From Streptosporangiaceae bacterium (GTDB lineage: Bacteria > Actinomycetota > Actinomycetes > Streptosporangiales > Streptosporangiaceae), in contig JASIGD010000616.1 of the NCBI GenBank assembly GCA_030045295.1, positions 1 through 6,895 of the forward strand: DNA of 6,895 nucleotides. Direction: 5' to 3'. Made by a program: the position numbers and the translations under genes. Below the pieces are notes generated by a model. The model was not told where the DNA came from. It saw nothing but the letters and a program-made list of their open reading frames with translations, and searched no databases. This document shows, one piece after another, positions 5,613 through 6,895 of the stretch. How positions within the stretch are numbered: the first letter of the stretch is position 1; each line of letters opens with the position of its first letter.

Positions 5613-6895
5613 ATGCCGGATGAACCTGGATCGTCGGTGTACCTGCCCGGAAGCGAGCGCGCGCCGCTGGCGGGCGCCACGGAGGCCGGGCCGCTGGATA
5701 CCTCGCAGCGGGCGGAACTGACGCTGGTGCTGCGGCGCCGTGCCCCGCTTCCGGTCGAGATCATCGCCGGACCCACCGTCCTGACCAACGAGGAGCTGGC
5801 CAGCCGGTACGGCGCCGACCCGGCCGATATCGAACTCGTCAGCCGGGAGCTCACCAGCCGCGGCCTGGAGATCACCGCCGTGCACCCGGATTCCCGCCGG
5901 GTCAAGGTGAGCGGGACCCTGGCCGACCTGGCCAGCACGTTCGGCACGACCCTGCGCCTGGTCAGCAGCCCGGACCCGGGCGGCCACGGAACCGTGACGC
6001 ACCGCTACCGCGAGGGGCCGCTGTCCGTGCCGTCCGCGCTGGACGGCGTGGTGCTGGCCGTGCTGGGCCTGGATACCCGCCCGCAGGCACGGCCGCACTT
6101 CCGGCCTCGGGCAGCCACCGCCCAGGGGACGTCGTACGCGCCGGACCAGGTCGCGGACATCTACCAGTTCCCGGCCGGGACCACGGGCGCGGGCCAGACG
6201 ATCGCGGTCATCGAACTCGGCGGCGGCTTCTCGCAAAGCGACCTCGACACGTACTTCAGCGGGCTGGGGATCGGTGTCCCCTCCATCACCGCGGTCAGCG
6301 TGGACGGGGCGTCCAACGCGCCGGGTTCGGACCCGCAAGGGGCCGACGTCGAGGTCAACCTGGACATCGACGTCATCGGCGCCGTCGCCCCCGGCGCGGC
6401 GCAACTGGTGTACTTCGCTCCGAACAACGGCGACCAGGGTTTCGTCGACGCGATCTCCGATGCCGCCCACGCGAGCCCGGCGCCCATCGCCATCTCGATC
6501 AGCTGGGGCCAATCCGAGGACTCGTGGACCGCGCAAGGGCTGTCGGCGATGAACGGGGCGATGTCCGACGCGGCGGCGCTCGGCATCACCGTGTGCGCGG
6601 CCGCGGGCGATGACGGGAGCAGCGACGGCGTCAACGACGGCGAGCCGCACTGCGACTTCCCCGCGTCCAGCCCGTACGCGCTGGGCTGCGGCGGGACCAC
6701 GCTGATGGCCGACCCGTCCACCGGGGTGATCAGCTCCGAGGTGGTCTGGAACGAGACGGCCTCGAACGAGGGCGCCACGGGTGGCGGGGTCAGCGACCAG
6801 TTCCCGCTGCCGTCGTGGCAGGCGACCGCCGGGGTCCCGGCCCGGGCGGCGGCCACCCCGGCGGCGGCCACCCCGGCGGCGGCTACCCCGGCAGC
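5613..6895 (+). CDS. Sedolisin (S53) peptidase, kumamolisin-like, cut by window edge
   Basis: The 427 visible residues match a pro-kumamolisin: an activation pro-domain (about 1-165), a linker, then the subtilisin-like S53 catalytic domain. Sedolisins are acid-active serine-carboxyl endopeptidases that remove their own pro-domain. Recognisable blocks include VLRRRAPLP (about 43-51), GLDTRPQARPHFR before the processing region, IYQFPAG, and AVIELGGGFS. The catalytic pair is E247 and D251 in EVNLDID, followed by SWGQSEDSW (297-305). The oxyanion aspartate is D333 in AAAGDDGSSDG. The 86-residue spacing from E247 to D333 equals that of kumamolisin E78 to D164. The catalytic Ser (GGTSA block) and calcium site lie past the window. 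No classical signal peptide is visible, as in the kumamolisin precursor. The visible end is an AAATP repeat where the family has a short loop. A terminator-like hairpin upstream suggests its own promoter. Confidence 0.93.
   Translation, partial: MPDEPGSSVYLPGSERAPLAGATEAGPLDTSQRAELTLVLRRRAPLPVEIIAGPTVLTNEELASRYGADPADIELVSRELTSRGLEITAVHPDSRRVKVSGTLADLASTFGTTLRLVSSPDPGGHGTVTHRYREGPLSVPSALDGVVLAVLGLDTRPQARPHFRPRAATAQGTSYAPDQVADIYQFPAGTTGAGQTIAVIELGGGFSQSDLDTYFSGLGIGVPSITAVSVDGASNAPGSDPQGADVEVNLDIDVIGAVAPGAAQLVYFAPNNGDQGFVDAISDAAHASPAPIAISISWGQSEDSWTAQGLSAMNGAMSDAAALGITVCAAAGDDGSSDGVNDGEPHCDFPASSPYALGCGGTTLMADPSTGVISSEVVWNETASNEGATGGGVSDQFPLPSWQATAGVPARAAATPAAATPAAATPA
6846..6895 (+). repeat. 15-base in-frame tandem repeat encoding Ala-Ala-Ala-Thr-Pro
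   Basis: The unit GCGGCGGCCACCCCG starts at 6846, 6861 and 6876 (the third copy has one C-to-T change), and a fourth begins at 6891 before the window ends. It is in frame with the S53 peptidase from codon 412. The array probably continues outside the window, so its full length is unknown. Confidence 0.88.

Noticed and set aside
5582..5623. Thirteen-codon ORF (MADTSMVGANNAG) overlapping the peptidase start
   Set aside because: It could be a coupled leader, but it has no good Shine-Dalgarno at normal spacing and such short overlaps are expected by chance.
5394..6650. Minus-strand open frame of 418 codons, and another at 6161-6871
   Set aside because: Both are antisense to the S53 peptidase, whose motifs and spacing are unmistakable. 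The translations are low-complexity shadows.

Overview
The window is GC-rich throughout. Its coding strands favour G/C-ending codons, it uses GTG starts, and Shine-Dalgarno sites are sparse. Together with the protein families present (a membrane GGDEF protein, a D-serine-deaminase-like enzyme, a kumamolisin-type S53 peptidase), this suggests a high-GC actinomycete, perhaps Streptosporangiales-like. That placement rests on composition and family resemblance only.

Layout, left to right. (1) The first 25 codons of an unrecognised minus-strand gene (1-74). (2) A gene-free stretch of about 580 bases (75-654) holding a palindrome next to the left gene's start and a pair of near-identical hairpins (472-527). 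(3) A minus-strand membrane diguanylate cyclase with intact GGEEF and RxxD sites (655-1944). (4) A gene-free stretch of about 500 bases (1945-2442) with two tandem-repeat arrays. Each array is headed by a Shine-Dalgarno-like GGAGGG, an ATGCGC and a six-codon ORF. (5) A minus-strand MFS efflux-type transporter (about 2443-3792). (6) A divergent intergenic region with a perfect 15-base interrupted palindrome. (7) A plus-strand PLP enzyme of the D-serine dehydratase/D-threonine aldolase family (4087-5397). (8) A terminator-like hairpin region. (9) The plus-strand pro-domain and most of the catalytic domain of an S53 sedolisin peptidase (5613 to the window edge), whose last visible codons are an Ala-Ala-Ala-Thr-Pro repeat.

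The five genes do not form an obvious pathway. The MFS transporter and the D-amino-acid enzyme are divergent and could share a control region, but nothing in the sequence proves a functional link. The cyclase is separated from the transporter by the repeat arrays, and the peptidase from the deaminase by a probable terminator, so most genes look independently transcribed. The least explained part is 2172-2424: two successive modules with the same head and different reiterated tails. The twin hairpins at 472-527 come next.
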